Shown here: in pieces, positions 35,523 to 44,173 of the stretch | Position numbering within the stretch: the stretch's first letter is position 1 | Layout of the letters: each line of letters begins with the position of its first letter | Origin: JBDHWI01 sp964590135 | Lineage (GTDB): Bacteria > Chloroflexota > Anaerolineae > J036 > Brachytrichaceae | Length of the DNA stretch: 64,000 nt | Assembly: GCA_964590135.1 (NCBI GenBank) | Contig: CAZPVX010000005.1 | Span: forward strand, 86,034 to 150,033 | Direction of reading: 5' to 3' | The notes under the pieces: model-generated | The model's database searches: none | What the model was told of the DNA's origin: nothing | Seen by the model: the letters and a program-made list of their open reading frames with translations, nothing else | Translations under genes and position numbers: made by a program

Positions 35523-36491
35523 TCAGCGCGTCGTGCCGTCTACGTCGATTCGGTTGTCGCTTACATCCACATTGGTAAACCAGAACGTGCGGGCGATGGC
35601 ATCCAGTTGCGCCTGCGCCCAATCAGTTGCTTCATTCGCAGCCGAGACCGGCAGCGGCACCCAACCAAAGGTGCTGTTCGGCACTTCCACCATATTCACA
35701 TTTGCTGAAACAGGGGTGAGAATGAGCCGGCCGCCCTCCACCCGCGCAGTATAAGCTAGCGCCACCCGCCGGCCATTCAGCGCATTGGCGCGGAAATTCA
35801 CTGTGATCCTACCGTCCTCCAAAAAGCGAATGTGCGGTTCGGTCACCGGCGCATTTCGGCGCGACTTCACCAATTCATCGGCAATCGTCGTGGCTTGCTC
35901 GTTTTTCATCGCCACGCCCACGTCAGTGCCGGCGGGTAAATTGCCAATAACGCTGAGCATGTCCCAAAAGGATGCGTTGACGCCCTGTGGCGTCATGTTC
36001 TGGCCGGCGATGTCGAACTGAATCGATTTGAGTGATTCTGGATTGGGCTGCACTGGCTGCAACGTGATGCTGACGACCTGGCCGGCGATCAATCCGCCGC
36101 CAAACCCACAGCCAAGCAGCAACATCATCGCCACGCCCAACGCAATGCCGATTTTGAGCGCGCGGTCAGGTGTGGCGTTGATGAGCGGCTTGTCGTCTGG
36201 CACGAACAAGAACTGCTGCGGGTTGGCGGTAGCTGCAACGCCGGCGTCATTCCAATCGACGTTGGGGCGGGCAGTGCGGGCGGCATTGATGAGATCGACG
36301 ATCTTGTCGTTGCGGGCAGCGTGCTGAATGAGGTCGCCGGCCTTCGTGATCTTGGTATCGCCGCTCAATGTTTCCCAGTCGATGCCGAGATCAAAGGCCA
36401 TGGCCTGCAATTCCTCGGCGCTGAAATACGCGACGAGTTGCTGGCGCAATTGCGCTGCAGGCGTCTGGGCGTGTTGCATGCCTCCACTCAT
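35523..36491 (-). CDS. Membrane protein with N-terminal effector-associated-domain-like region
   Basis: This is a 322-residue protein in three parts. Residues about 12-75 (LRQQLVAYFSAEELQAMAFDLG, IDWETLSG, ending ARPNVDW) match the helical effector-associated domain pattern described from bacterial conflict and signalling systems, common in Chloroflexota and cyanobacteria. A single membrane segment follows at about 110-138. The outer part (about 140-322) is beta-rich, with VNFRANALNGRRVALAYTARVEGG repeating in the style of LmeA/DUF2993-like lipid-binding domains. This combination suggests a membrane receptor. The domain calls are by pattern only. Confidence 0.65.
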   Translation of the reverse strand: MSGGMQHAQTPAAQLRQQLVAYFSAEELQAMAFDLGIDWETLSGDTKITKAGDLIQHAARNDKIVDLINAARTARPNVDWNDAGVAATANPQQFLFVPDDKPLINATPDRALKIGIALGVAMMLLLGCGFGGGLIAGQVVSITLQPVQPNPESLKSIQFDIAGQNMTPQGVNASFWDMLSVIGNLPAGTDVGVAMKNEQATTIADELVKSRRNAPVTEPHIRFLEDGRITVNFRANALNGRRVALAYTARVEGGRLILTPVSANVNMVEVPNSTFGWVPLPVSAANEATDWAQAQLDAIARTFWFTNVDVSDNRIDVDGTTR

Positions 36492-36558
36492 GTGTGTAGA
36501 GGAAGTTTAGCGAATTCTGCATGGAATGCGCGGCTGCAGCGGGAAATGCGGTTTGCCT

Positions 36559-37719
36559 TCACGTTAGCGCGCTCACCAATCGCTGCACACCCTCGCGCAG
36601 CGTCGCCGGCTCTGTGAGGCATGAGATCATCAGGTGCGCGCCGGAAGGGCTGCCATAGAAAAAACCCGGATGCGCCAGCACGCCATGGTGCAGCAGGTGA
36701 AGCACGAGCGCCTCCTCATCTTCCCAGCCGCGCACGCGGGGAAAGAGATAGTAGCCGCCGGCGGGCGTTTGCGCTTCGATGGCCGGACATGCTGACAGCA
36801 TCTCCAATGCCATTGTCAGCGCCGCGTTGATCCGTGAGCGCATCGCTTTGACGAACGGCATGCCGTGCGTGAACAGCGCCGGCAGCATGTGCTGGGTGAG
36901 TGAGTTCGCGCTGAGATAAGCGTCGTTGAGAAATTCCAGCCGCTCACCGAATTGCGCATGTGCCGGCGCGTTCATTGCCACCCAACCCAATTTCAGATCA
37001 GGCAGCGCGAACATCTTTGAGATGCCGTTCAGCACGAACGCCGGCAGATGCGGGTGCAATGCGTGAAAAGGCGGCGTCACCTCTGCTGCAAAGGTGAACT
37101 CGGCAAACACCTCATCGCAGATGACCGGCAGGCGCAGTTGGTCGAGCGCCGGCAGGGGGCGCTGCACGATCATGCCGGTGGGGTTNNNNNNNNNNGATAC
37201 GATCAGCACTGCGCGCGTGTGCGCATCGGCGATGTCCAGCAGCGAATCTTCGTCGATCTGCCAGCCGCGCGATTCATCCATGTCGTAGGCGCGCAATTCG
37301 ATGTGATGCGCTTCGGCCAGATGCTCAAACAGCGGATAGGTAACCGCCGGCCCCAGCACATTGTCACCCGGCTCGGTCAGCAGCGTGAATAGCAGGCCAT
37401 ACGCCTCGCTGGTGCTGGCAGTGATGACGATGTGATCGGGATCGAGCGCGATGCTCGGCGCGCGGGTTTGCAAATAGTAATTGGCGATTGCGTTGCGCGC
37501 AGCGGATGCGCCTTTCGGGTCGGGCGTGTAACGGCGCGCGTCCCAGTAGCTGCTGGCTGCATCGCGCAGCGCGCCGGCGGGGAAAAGCAGCCCTTGTTGG
37601 GTTGGGTTGCTGCTGGTCAGGTCGATGTAGTTGCGCGCCTGCCGCCGCGCGCGCTCGATCGGGTTTTCGCTCAGGTCGGCGTTTGCCAGAAAGCCGCTCA
37701 TTGCCTGCGAGTATGGCAC
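36559..37719 (-). CDS. Class I/II aminotransferase interrupted by an assembly gap
   Basis: The 386-residue PLP-dependent enzyme of fold type I has the N-terminal DLTSSNPTQ, the NPTG motif near residue 180 and the PLP lysine in NGISKMFALPDLKLGW, where the usual Arg of the GLRLG block is Lys. Ten unknown bases at 37186-37195 plus two flanking bases equal four codons just before NPTG. That is exactly the spacing of the N-x-P-H residues of this family, so the frame is intact. Substrate unknown. Confidence 0.87.
   Translation of the reverse strand: MPYSQAMSGFLANADLSENPIERARRQARNYIDLTSSNPTQQGLLFPAGALRDAASSYWDARRYTPDPKGASAARNAIANYYLQTRAPSIALDPDHIVITASTSEAYGLLFTLLTEPGDNVLGPAVTYPLFEHLAEAHHIELRAYDMDESRGWQIDEDSLLDIADAHTRAVLIVXXXXNPTGMIVQRPLPALDQLRLPVICDEVFAEFTFAAEVTPPFHALHPHLPAFVLNGISKMFALPDLKLGWVAMNAPAHAQFGERLEFLNDAYLSANSLTQHMLPALFTHGMPFVKAMRSRINAALTMALEMLSACPAIEAQTPAGGYYLFPRVRGWEDEEALVLHLLHHGVLAHPGFFYGSPSGAHLMISCLTEPATLREGVQRLVSALT
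37186..37195. other. Run of ten N, assembly or scaffold gap
   Basis: Ten undetermined bases lie inside the aminotransferase gene. The size agrees with family spacing, but the true sequence and length cannot be read. Confidence 0.98.
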
Positions 37720-37801
37720 AGCCCATTTGTTGATAGACTATGCCGGTGAAAGTGCGCTGCGCATCGATGGCCCATACAGCGATCGCTCATAAAAAAACGT
37801 C

Positions 37802-38365
37802 ATGCCACCCGTCGAACCAACTCAATACATTCGCACACTCAAGATGACGATGTTGTGGTCAGCTGTCATGGCCGGCACGCCTGATGAGGTCAAGCGTGTC
37901 TGCGATGCACTGAGTGCCGGCCACGTGCAGATCGAACGCGAGATTGAAACGTGCATCGATGACGGCTTGCGCGGAAAAAAGCTGGAGGATACGAACGCGC
38001 GCGTGCGCATCACGACGTTGCTCGATGAATTGCAGCTCGAGTTGAGCGTGCAAATTACCTTTGCCTCGTTGGTGGCGGAGACGGTGGATCAAGTGATGAC
38101 CGTAGCGCGCAAGCTGGACGAGTGCGCCGGCGCAGTGTTGCGCTCGCACGCGAGGCGTCTTGATGAGCGCGTGATGGAGCAGCGCCGGCAGGTGAGGCTG
38201 GTGCGTGTGCCGGCAGTGGTGGTGCCGGCGCCTGTGAGCGACGCGCCTGCCGACGATCGGGGCGCGCAACGCATGCGAGTGTGGCTGATCGTCAATTTTG
38301 CCATCGCGCTGACAGCACTCGTCGGCGTGCTGATTCTGTTCTTGTTGATGTTGATCCAGCGCTGA
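37802..38365 (+). CDS. Hypothetical C-tail-anchored protein
   Basis: The 187-residue protein has a mostly helical N-terminal body (about 1-135), a Pro/Val-rich spacer (VPAVVVPAPVSDAPA) and a single C-terminal membrane helix (about 160-185) ending in two residues. No family is recognised. It lies 47 bp upstream of the mutarotase gene on the same strand. The orientation suggests a cytoplasmic body tethered to the membrane. Confidence 0.65.
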   Translation: MPPVEPTQYIRTLKMTMLWSAVMAGTPDEVKRVCDALSAGHVQIEREIETCIDDGLRGKKLEDTNARVRITTLLDELQLELSVQITFASLVAETVDQVMTVARKLDECAGAVLRSHARRLDERVMEQRRQVRLVRVPAVVVPAPVSDAPADDRGAQRMRVWLIVNFAIALTALVGVLILFLLMLIQR

Positions 38366-38378
38366 TCTCTAACCTCAA

Positions 38379-38411
38379 TTCCACAATCTCAAATCTCCCA
38401 GATCTCGAAAT
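38379..38411. repeat. Short-period AT-rich tract of AATCTC type
   Basis: Copies of CAATCTCAAATCTC and AGATCTCGAAATC follow each other in the 47-bp gap before the mutarotase gene. The unit resembles the 12268-12304 tract. Confidence 0.5.
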
Positions 38412-38412
38412 C

Positions 38413-39240
38413 ATGAGCATGACACTTGCAGGGCAGGGCGGGTTGCCGATGACTCGCATCGAAACAAAAGAGGCCGCCAGCGCCAATATCTATCTGCATG
38501 GCGCGCATGTCACATCGTGGCGGTTGCCGAACGGCGATGAGCGGTTGTTTCTCAGCCCGCGCGCCGAGTTCGTCGCCGGTAAGGCCATTCGCGGTGGTGT
38601 GCCGATCATCTTCCCGCAGTTCAATCGTGAGGGGCCATTGCCCCGTCATGGCTTTGCGCGCAACAAGACGTGGCAATTTGTCGTGATCACGGAAGACACG
38701 GCCATGTTTCGGCTGAGCAGCGACACCGAGACGCGGGCCATCTGGCCGGCGCGTTTCACTGCCGACCTCACAGTGAACGTTCGGGCGAATGTCCTCAACC
38801 TCGGCTTTGCGGTGCACAATCTCGGCGCTGAGCCAATCTCGTTTACCTGCGCGTTGCACACCTACCTGCGCGTAAATGCGATTGAGCAGGTGGAAGTGAC
38901 TGGTCTCGCCGGCGTCACCTATAGCGACAAAACGCGCGAGGGGCATCAGGGCGTGCAGGATGACGTGTTGTTGATCGATCGCGAGACCGATCACATCTAC
39001 TATGACGTGGCCGAGCCAGTGACCGTGCGCGAGCCGGCGCGCGTCACCCAGGTGCGACAGACCGGCTTCACCGATGTGGTGGTGTGGAATCCGTGGACAA
39101 GCGCGGCGCAGTTGGCCGATATGGAGCCTGAAGGTTATCGTGAGATGCTGTGCGTCGAGGCGGCCGTGATTGGCGAACCGGTGCAATTGGAGCCAAATGC
39201 CGTGTGGGCCGGCACGCAGCAGTTGACAGCTGTTTTGTGA
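38413..39240 (+). CDS. D-hexose-6-phosphate mutarotase-like aldose epimerase
   Basis: The 275-residue beta-sandwich protein of the galactose mutarotase superfamily has the YeaD-type motifs: ANIYLHGAHVTSWRLPNG, FRGGVPIIFPQF-like text (RGGVPIIFPQFN), PRHGFARNKTW and HTYLRVN. The C-terminal EMLCVEAAVIGEPVQLEP fits the same group. It should interconvert anomers of hexose 6-phosphates. The start at 38413 or 38419 (two nearby Met) fits; the upstream extension reads through a repeat tract. Confidence 0.88.
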   Translation: MSMTLAGQGGLPMTRIETKEAASANIYLHGAHVTSWRLPNGDERLFLSPRAEFVAGKAIRGGVPIIFPQFNREGPLPRHGFARNKTWQFVVITEDTAMFRLSSDTETRAIWPARFTADLTVNVRANVLNLGFAVHNLGAEPISFTCALHTYLRVNAIEQVEVTGLAGVTYSDKTREGHQGVQDDVLLIDRETDHIYYDVAEPVTVREPARVTQVRQTGFTDVVVWNPWTSAAQLADMEPEGYREMLCVEAAVIGEPVQLEPNAVWAGTQQLTAVL

Positions 39241-39247
39241 GGGTCTG

Positions 39248-40183
39248 TCAAGGCGTCGCCGGCGCCGGTGTTGGCGTCGGCAATTCGTTCGCCGCGCGTG
39301 GCGAGGTAATCACCAGCACCGTCTCCAATTTGTCGAAATCCACGCCGGGTCGCAGGATGGCCGTCTGCTGCGTCTCAAGGTCCTTGCTTGTGATCTTCTC
39401 GACCATGCCGATGGGCAGCGCCGCCGGCAGCGTGTTGCCCAGCCCGCTCGTCACGATCAAATCACCCACTTTCAGCGGGTCAGTTTGCGGCACGTTTTGC
39501 AGCATCAATTGACCCTCAGATGTGCCAGCCACCGTGCCGTTCGCGCGGCTCTCCACCACGCGCACATTCACAAATGAGGTCGGATCGTTCAGCAATTGCA
39601 CCTGCGAGGACGCGAATCCCACCTCACCTACGCGTCCGATCAGCGCGATGCCGCCGGCGACCACCGGCATGCCCACCGCGATGCCATCGCGCGAGCCGGC
39701 GTTGATCGTCACGTAGCGGATGAAGGGGCTGCTGTCGCCGGCGATGACATTGGCGCATTTGCCGGCGTTGGGCGCGGTGGGCTGGTGATTCTGGCACAGC
39801 ACCGTGTCGGCGATGCCGACCACGTCCGCCCCAATCACGTTGAAGGTGGGGTTGTCGTTTGCAAATTTATACAGGTCGCGATACTGCTTCAACTCTGCCT
39901 GAAACTCGCGCAGGCGAATGTTTTCGGCTGAAAATTCAGTCACTTGCCGTTGCAGCAATTCGGCGCGCGCGCGAAGATCGGTCAATTCGCCGGTGGTGCG
40001 AAAGAGGTTGTTGATGGCGCGGCCGGCATCACTGAACACGCTTTGAATCGGCGCGACGATCACTGAGAGCGGCCCTTGTCCGATCGGGCTTTGGCTGACG
40101 AAGCTGAAAAGCACTACCAGCGCGCTGATCGCAATCAGCACGGTGATCAACACAAACGAGCGTGGGCGGGAGCGATTCTGCAT
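39248..40183 (-). CDS. mreC: Rod shape-determining protein MreC
   Basis: The 311-residue protein has an N-terminal membrane anchor (about residues 8-30), a coiled coil (about 65-100) and the MreC beta domain with DGIAVGMPVVAGGIALIGRVGEV. The tail is Thr/Pro-rich. It scaffolds the elongasome outside the membrane. It follows mreB on the same strand with a 68-bp gap. No mreD or rodA/mrdA follows; the next gene is convergent. Confidence 0.92.
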   Translation of the reverse strand: MQNRSRPRSFVLITVLIAISALVVLFSFVSQSPIGQGPLSVIVAPIQSVFSDAGRAINNLFRTTGELTDLRARAELLQRQVTEFSAENIRLREFQAELKQYRDLYKFANDNPTFNVIGADVVGIADTVLCQNHQPTAPNAGKCANVIAGDSSPFIRYVTINAGSRDGIAVGMPVVAGGIALIGRVGEVGFASSQVQLLNDPTSFVNVRVVESRANGTVAGTSEGQLMLQNVPQTDPLKVGDLIVTSGLGNTLPAALPIGMVEKITSKDLETQQTAILRPGVDFDKLETVLVITSPRAANELPTPTPAPATP

Positions 40184-40194
40184 AGGTCAGTTCG

Positions 40195-40245
40195 GAGTGC
40201 TTAGTTCCGAGTGAGTGTTCTCGGGAATCGGAACGATGAACTCGG
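40195..40245. repeat. Short-period tract of GTTCGGAGT type between mreB and mreC
   Basis: Units GTTCGGAGTGCTTAGTTCCG, AGTGAGTG, GGAATCGGAACG and AACTCGGAACCC occur as direct and inverted near-copies in a 51-bp gap. The tract resembles the dispersed tracts in other gaps of this window. Confidence 0.5.
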
Positions 40246-40251
40246 AACCCG

Positions 40252-41343
40252 CTAGGCGACTCTGCGTGCGCTGGACTGCACCGGCTGCGAGGTGCTCTTG
40301 CGTTCCAGGCCAACCAGCACCTGTCTGAGGTCGTCGAGGTTGGTTAGCACGGCTTCGGCGCCGCGCGCCACGCAGGTGAGCGAATCCTCGGCAATCCAGG
40401 TGTGGATGTTGGTTTCGTCGGCAATGCGCTCGGCCAGCCCCTGCAGCAATGCGCCGCCGCCGGCCAGCGCGATGCCGGTCTCCATCAAGTCGGCCACCAA
40501 TTCCGGCGGCGTCTCGTCCAGCGTGCTGCGCACCGCCTCGACGATGGTGTCCACCGAGCCGGCGAGCGCCTCGCGCACTTCAATCGACGACACTTCCACC
40601 GCTTCCGGCAAGCCGGTCACCAGGTTGCGACCGCGCAGTGTCATGGTCTTCTCTTCGGGCAGAGGAAAGGCCGAACCGATGGCGATCTTGATTTTCTCGG
40701 CCATGCGCTCGCCGATGAGCAGGTTGTATTTCTGGCGCGCGTAGTTGACGATGTCTTCGTCCATCTCGTCGCCGGCGACGCGGACGGAGCGCGATACGAC
40801 GATGCCGCCCAGCGCGAACACCGCCACTTCAGTCGTGCCGCCGCCAATGTCGACAACGAGTGAGCCGTGCGCCTCGGTCACCGGCAAGCCGGCGCCAATG
40901 GCCGCCGCCATCGGCTCTTCGATCAGATAGACCTCGCGTGCGCCGGCGGAGAGCGCCGCATCGTGCACCGCGCGTTTCTCCACTTCCGTTACGCCGCTCG
41001 GGATGCCGATCACTGCGCGCGGGCGGGGGATGTTGAACAGGTTGCGGCTGTGCGCCTTGCGAATGAAGTAGTCAAGCATCGCCTCGGTGATCTCGAAGTC
41101 GGAGATCACGCCGTCGCGCAGCGGGCGAATGGCGACAATTTTTGCGGGAGTGCGGCCAACCATCTCTTTGGCTTCTGCGCCAACCGCAAGCACTTGCCGC
41201 GTTTTACGGTTGACTGCCACCCACGACGGCTCGTTGATCACAATGCCCTGACCGCGCACCGCCACAAGGGTGTTTGCCGTGCCGAGGTCGATTCCCAAGT
41301 CAAGTGAAAACAGGCCGAGGAATCGATCTATGATGCTTGGCAT
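40252..41343 (-). CDS. mreB: Rod shape-determining protein MreB
   Basis: The 363-residue bacterial actin has phosphate-1 motif GIDLGTANTLV, SGVTEVEKRAVHDAA, phosphate-2 motif VDIGGGTTEVAV and the adenosine motif ALAGGGALLQGL. It polymerises at the membrane to guide lateral cell-wall synthesis, so the cell is probably rod-shaped or filamentous. The C-terminus is about 15 residues longer than common MreB. A perfect TATAAT lies at 41368-41373 upstream. Confidence 0.96.
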   Translation of the reverse strand: MPSIIDRFLGLFSLDLGIDLGTANTLVAVRGQGIVINEPSWVAVNRKTRQVLAVGAEAKEMVGRTPAKIVAIRPLRDGVISDFEITEAMLDYFIRKAHSRNLFNIPRPRAVIGIPSGVTEVEKRAVHDAALSAGAREVYLIEEPMAAAIGAGLPVTEAHGSLVVDIGGGTTEVAVFALGGIVVSRSVRVAGDEMDEDIVNYARQKYNLLIGERMAEKIKIAIGSAFPLPEEKTMTLRGRNLVTGLPEAVEVSSIEVREALAGSVDTIVEAVRSTLDETPPELVADLMETGIALAGGGALLQGLAERIADETNIHTWIAEDSLTCVARGAEAVLTNLDDLRQVLVGLERKSTSQPVQSSARRVA

Positions 41344-41367
41344 TTCTCAATCCTCATGAACTTGACT

Positions 41368-41373
41368 ATTATA
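41368..41373 (-). promoter_or_regulatory. Candidate -10 element of mreBC
   Basis: TATAAT on the minus strand would give a transcript start about 20 nt before the mreB ATG. No good -35 hexamer is visible at the standard distance, so this is tentative. Confidence 0.35.
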
Positions 41374-41425
41374 GTTGAGCAAAATTCGGGCGCGCCGCGC
41401 CTTTACAGGAGTACGGACTTATATT

Positions 41426-42244
41426 ATGTTGTTTGAATCTCAAGTTGCATTTATTGGTGGCGGGGTGATGGGTGAAGCCATCATCAAGAGTTTGCTGCGT
41501 TCCGGCGCGCTGCAGCCAGGCCAGATCACGCTGGCCGAGCCGAATACTGATCGCCGCAATTTCGTCAGCGACCGTTTTCACATTCATGCCTGCGCCGACA
41601 ATGCGGATGCCGTTCGTCATGCCGAGATTGTGGTGTTGTCGGTGAAGCCGCAGGTGATGGACAAAGTGTTGCACGAGATCAAGGGCGTGGCAAAGCCGGA
41701 TGCACTGATCTTTTCGATTGCCGCTGGCATCTCGCTCGACACAATGCGCGCCGGCCTGCATCCCGACCAGCCCATCGTGCGCGTCATGCCCAACACGCCG
41801 GCGCAGATCGGACAGGGCATCAGCGTGTGGACTTGCACGCCGACGGTGACCGAGACGCAGCGCGCGCAGGCAGTGGAGATTCTGAATGCAATGGGTGAGG
41901 AGATTTTTGTTGAGGATGAGCATTATCTCGACATGGCAACTGCGCTGAGCGGCACCGGACCGGCCTATATCTTCTTGTTCATGGAAGCGCTGATCGACGC
42001 CGGCGTCCACATGGGCTTCTCACGGCCTGTCGCTGAGCGATTGGTGATGCAGACCATCAAGGGCAGCACCGAATATGCCATCGCATCGAAGCTGCATCCG
42101 GCTCAACTGCGCAACCAGGTCACCTCGCCGGGTGGCACAACCGCTGCCGCGCTGTATGAGATGGAGAAGGGCGGCCTGCGCACCGTGATCTCGCGTGCCA
42201 TCTGGGCGGCTTTTGAGCGCAGTCAGCAATTGGGGAAGAAGTAG
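41426..42244 (+). CDS. proC: Pyrroline-5-carboxylate reductase
   Basis: The 272-residue enzyme reduces pyrroline-5-carboxylate to proline with NAD(P)H. The Rossmann motif FIGGGVMGEAI is at residues 9-19. The conserved VMPNTPAQIGQGI, ATALSGTGPAYIF and TSPGGTTAAAL blocks follow. The start at 41426 (MLFESQVAF) is the family-like start. The 3' end is convergent with ecfT, 18 bp apart. Confidence 0.94.
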   Translation: MLFESQVAFIGGGVMGEAIIKSLLRSGALQPGQITLAEPNTDRRNFVSDRFHIHACADNADAVRHAEIVVLSVKPQVMDKVLHEIKGVAKPDALIFSIAAGISLDTMRAGLHPDQPIVRVMPNTPAQIGQGISVWTCTPTVTETQRAQAVEILNAMGEEIFVEDEHYLDMATALSGTGPAYIFLFMEALIDAGVHMGFSRPVAERLVMQTIKGSTEYAIASKLHPAQLRNQVTSPGGTTAAALYEMEKGGLRTVISRAIWAAFERSQQLGKK

Positions 42245-42262
42245 AACTTGCAGGGATTTGTG

Positions 42263-43288
42263 CTAGGGATGGTCGCCAGTAATGCCAGTTGATGTCGCAA
42301 CTGGTGTTGCAAATAGGAGTATCGCCGCGCCGAGCAGCACATCAAACGTCGGCCGGCTGAGCGCGGGGTAGGGCGACCATGCCAGCGACGCATTCTGGCT
42401 GAGCAGCGCCGGCCCCACAAACACCATCAGCCCAGACAGGATGAGCGCGAGGCCCAGCCAATCGCGCTTCGTCAGGCGTTGGTCATGCAGCGAGGTGTGT
42501 GGTGCGTCGTTGCGGCGAATCAGACTCACGATCACCATCAACCCGCCGGCAGCCATTGCGCCCCAGCCCAGCCACGCTGGCAGCGCGGCGAAGAAGCGGC
42601 TGAGCCAGCCGGCAACTGCCATCAGCAGGCCGGCGGCCAGCAATGTTTGCCGCTTTGTCGAGGCGGATTGTGATTGGGTCGCGCCGAAGCCGCGCGCCAC
42701 CATCGCCTCACTCAGTTGCATCGATTGCTCCATGCCGCCGGTGAGCAGCGGCACCCACAGCGGCAGCCAATCGCGGATGCCCTTCACGCGATGGCCGCGC
42801 ACCGCCTGCGCCTCGCGCACCTCGCGCAGCCGGCGCGTCACCTGCGGCACGAAGCCCATCGCAATGCTCATCGTCATGCCGATGCTTTGATATGCACGCG
42901 GCGCAAAGCGCATCCAATCGCGCGGTGCGATGGCTGCATTCAGTGTCTGAAAGATTGACAGCACCGTGACCAGCATCAAGCCGTTGGTTGCGCCATAGAT
43001 CAGCCCTTCGAGCGTGACCGCGCCGCTGAATACGGGGATGTCACCGGGGATGGTGAACAGCACTGTGTCGCCGATGTGCACACTGAGGGCGTTGAACAGT
43101 GCGGAGAGCAGCACGATGAATAGCGCCATGCTCCATAGCGGCAGATGCGCTTTTGCCGGGTCGTACGGGATGCCGGCGTTCACCACCCGCGTCACACCCA
43201 GCGCGATCAACAGATAGAGCGGATTGCGTGTCGCCAGCGTGACGGCCATCAGGCCGGCGGCCCAGGCGAACCAGACGAGAGCGTTCAT
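42263..43288 (-). CDS. ecfT: Energy-coupling factor transporter transmembrane component
   Basis: The 341-residue membrane protein has several hydrophobic segments. The cytoplasmic helices of EcfT carry two Ala-Arg-Gly type motifs that contact the ATPases; here they are visible as EAQAVRGHRV and EAMVARGFGA. The C-terminus adds two or three further membrane segments, longer than the usual 260-270 residues. It is the last gene of the riboswitch-controlled operon, 3 bp after the S component. No EcfA ATPase gene is adjacent. Confidence 0.9.
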   Translation of the reverse strand: MNALVWFAWAAGLMAVTLATRNPLYLLIALGVTRVVNAGIPYDPAKAHLPLWSMALFIVLLSALFNALSVHIGDTVLFTIPGDIPVFSGAVTLEGLIYGATNGLMLVTVLSIFQTLNAAIAPRDWMRFAPRAYQSIGMTMSIAMGFVPQVTRRLREVREAQAVRGHRVKGIRDWLPLWVPLLTGGMEQSMQLSEAMVARGFGATQSQSASTKRQTLLAAGLLMAVAGWLSRFFAALPAWLGWGAMAAGGLMVIVSLIRRNDAPHTSLHDQRLTKRDWLGLALILSGLMVFVGPALLSQNASLAWSPYPALSRPTFDVLLGAAILLFATPVATSTGITGDHP

Positions 43289-43291
43289 CGT

Positions 43292-44173
43292 CTACGCTCC
43301 GCCTTCAAACAAGAATCTGTTTTTGAATCGCGCCAGCACTTTCATGGTTGGCAGGCCAAATAGCAGGAGAAGCAGAATGTTGCCGCCGGCGGCAAACACA
43401 TCCCACCATAGTGAAGTGGCGGCATAGAAAACGAGATAGCGCTTGACGCCATCGCTGAACGACAGGCCGGCCTGCCAGCTTTGCGCCGAATCGCCGGCCA
43501 GGAACGGCCATGACCACAGGTTCATGATCGCGCCGTAGAGGAAACCCCATGCGCCGGCAAAGAGAAGATAAGGGAGAAGGCGAGCGCGTGGGAAGGTGGA
43601 CAGCAAGGTATTCCCGCCTTGCCGCTTTCGGGCTTGAGCGCCTTCCCATTTGTGCAGCACAACCGCGCTCATCCCCATCCATCCTGCTGTAAACATCTGG
43701 TAGGGCAGCCACGGGCCGACACCGCCAGTGATGAGCGCCGAGACCAGCATGGTTAGCACGCCCATCAGAAAGCCGAAGCGCGCGCCAAAGACCGCGCCAG
43801 CCAGAATGATGAGCATGAACACTGGTGTGAAGCCGGCCGGCCCGGGGATGGCGTTCTCGGCAAAGCGCAGCGCCGCGTTGATTGCGACCAGCATGCCGAG
43901 CAGCGCGACCATCTTTGCGCTCATCGTCTGCCCTTGCGCTTCAGCCATGAGAGCGGCCAGACACAACACGATCAGGCCGGCGAGGTAGGCTGGCGAGTTC
44001 GCGCCAGCTTGGGCGCTCTGCTGCAACGGCATGAAAAATGGCGACGCAAACGCCATCAACCCCAGTAGTGATGCCAGCGCGAAGATGGTTGTGGACAGCA
44101 ACCTGCCCAGCCGGCGTCTATCGATGCTCGCGTGGGCGGCTGCGAGGTGGGGCAGATGTTCGCTCAATCTCAT
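43292..44173 (-). CDS. ECF transporter substrate-binding (S) component, predicted cobalamin
   Basis: The 293-residue protein has about six or seven hydrophobic segments. Typical ECF S-component text is GFTPVFMLIILAGAVFGARFGF and GGVGPWLPYQMFTAGWMG in the middle. It has a long cytoplasmic loop (about residues 185-205, basic). Cobalamin specificity is inferred from the riboswitch and the neighbouring intrinsic-factor-like genes; a CbrT-type S component fits. Its start overlaps the DUF4430 gene stop (ATGA) and its stop is 3 bp before ecfT. Confidence 0.85.
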   Translation of the reverse strand: MRLSEHLPHLAAAHASIDRRRLGRLLSTTIFALASLLGLMAFASPFFMPLQQSAQAGANSPAYLAGLIVLCLAALMAEAQGQTMSAKMVALLGMLVAINAALRFAENAIPGPAGFTPVFMLIILAGAVFGARFGFLMGVLTMLVSALITGGVGPWLPYQMFTAGWMGMSAVVLHKWEGAQARKRQGGNTLLSTFPRARLLPYLLFAGAWGFLYGAIMNLWSWPFLAGDSAQSWQAGLSFSDGVKRYLVFYAATSLWWDVFAAGGNILLLLLFGLPTMKVLARFKNRFLFEGGA

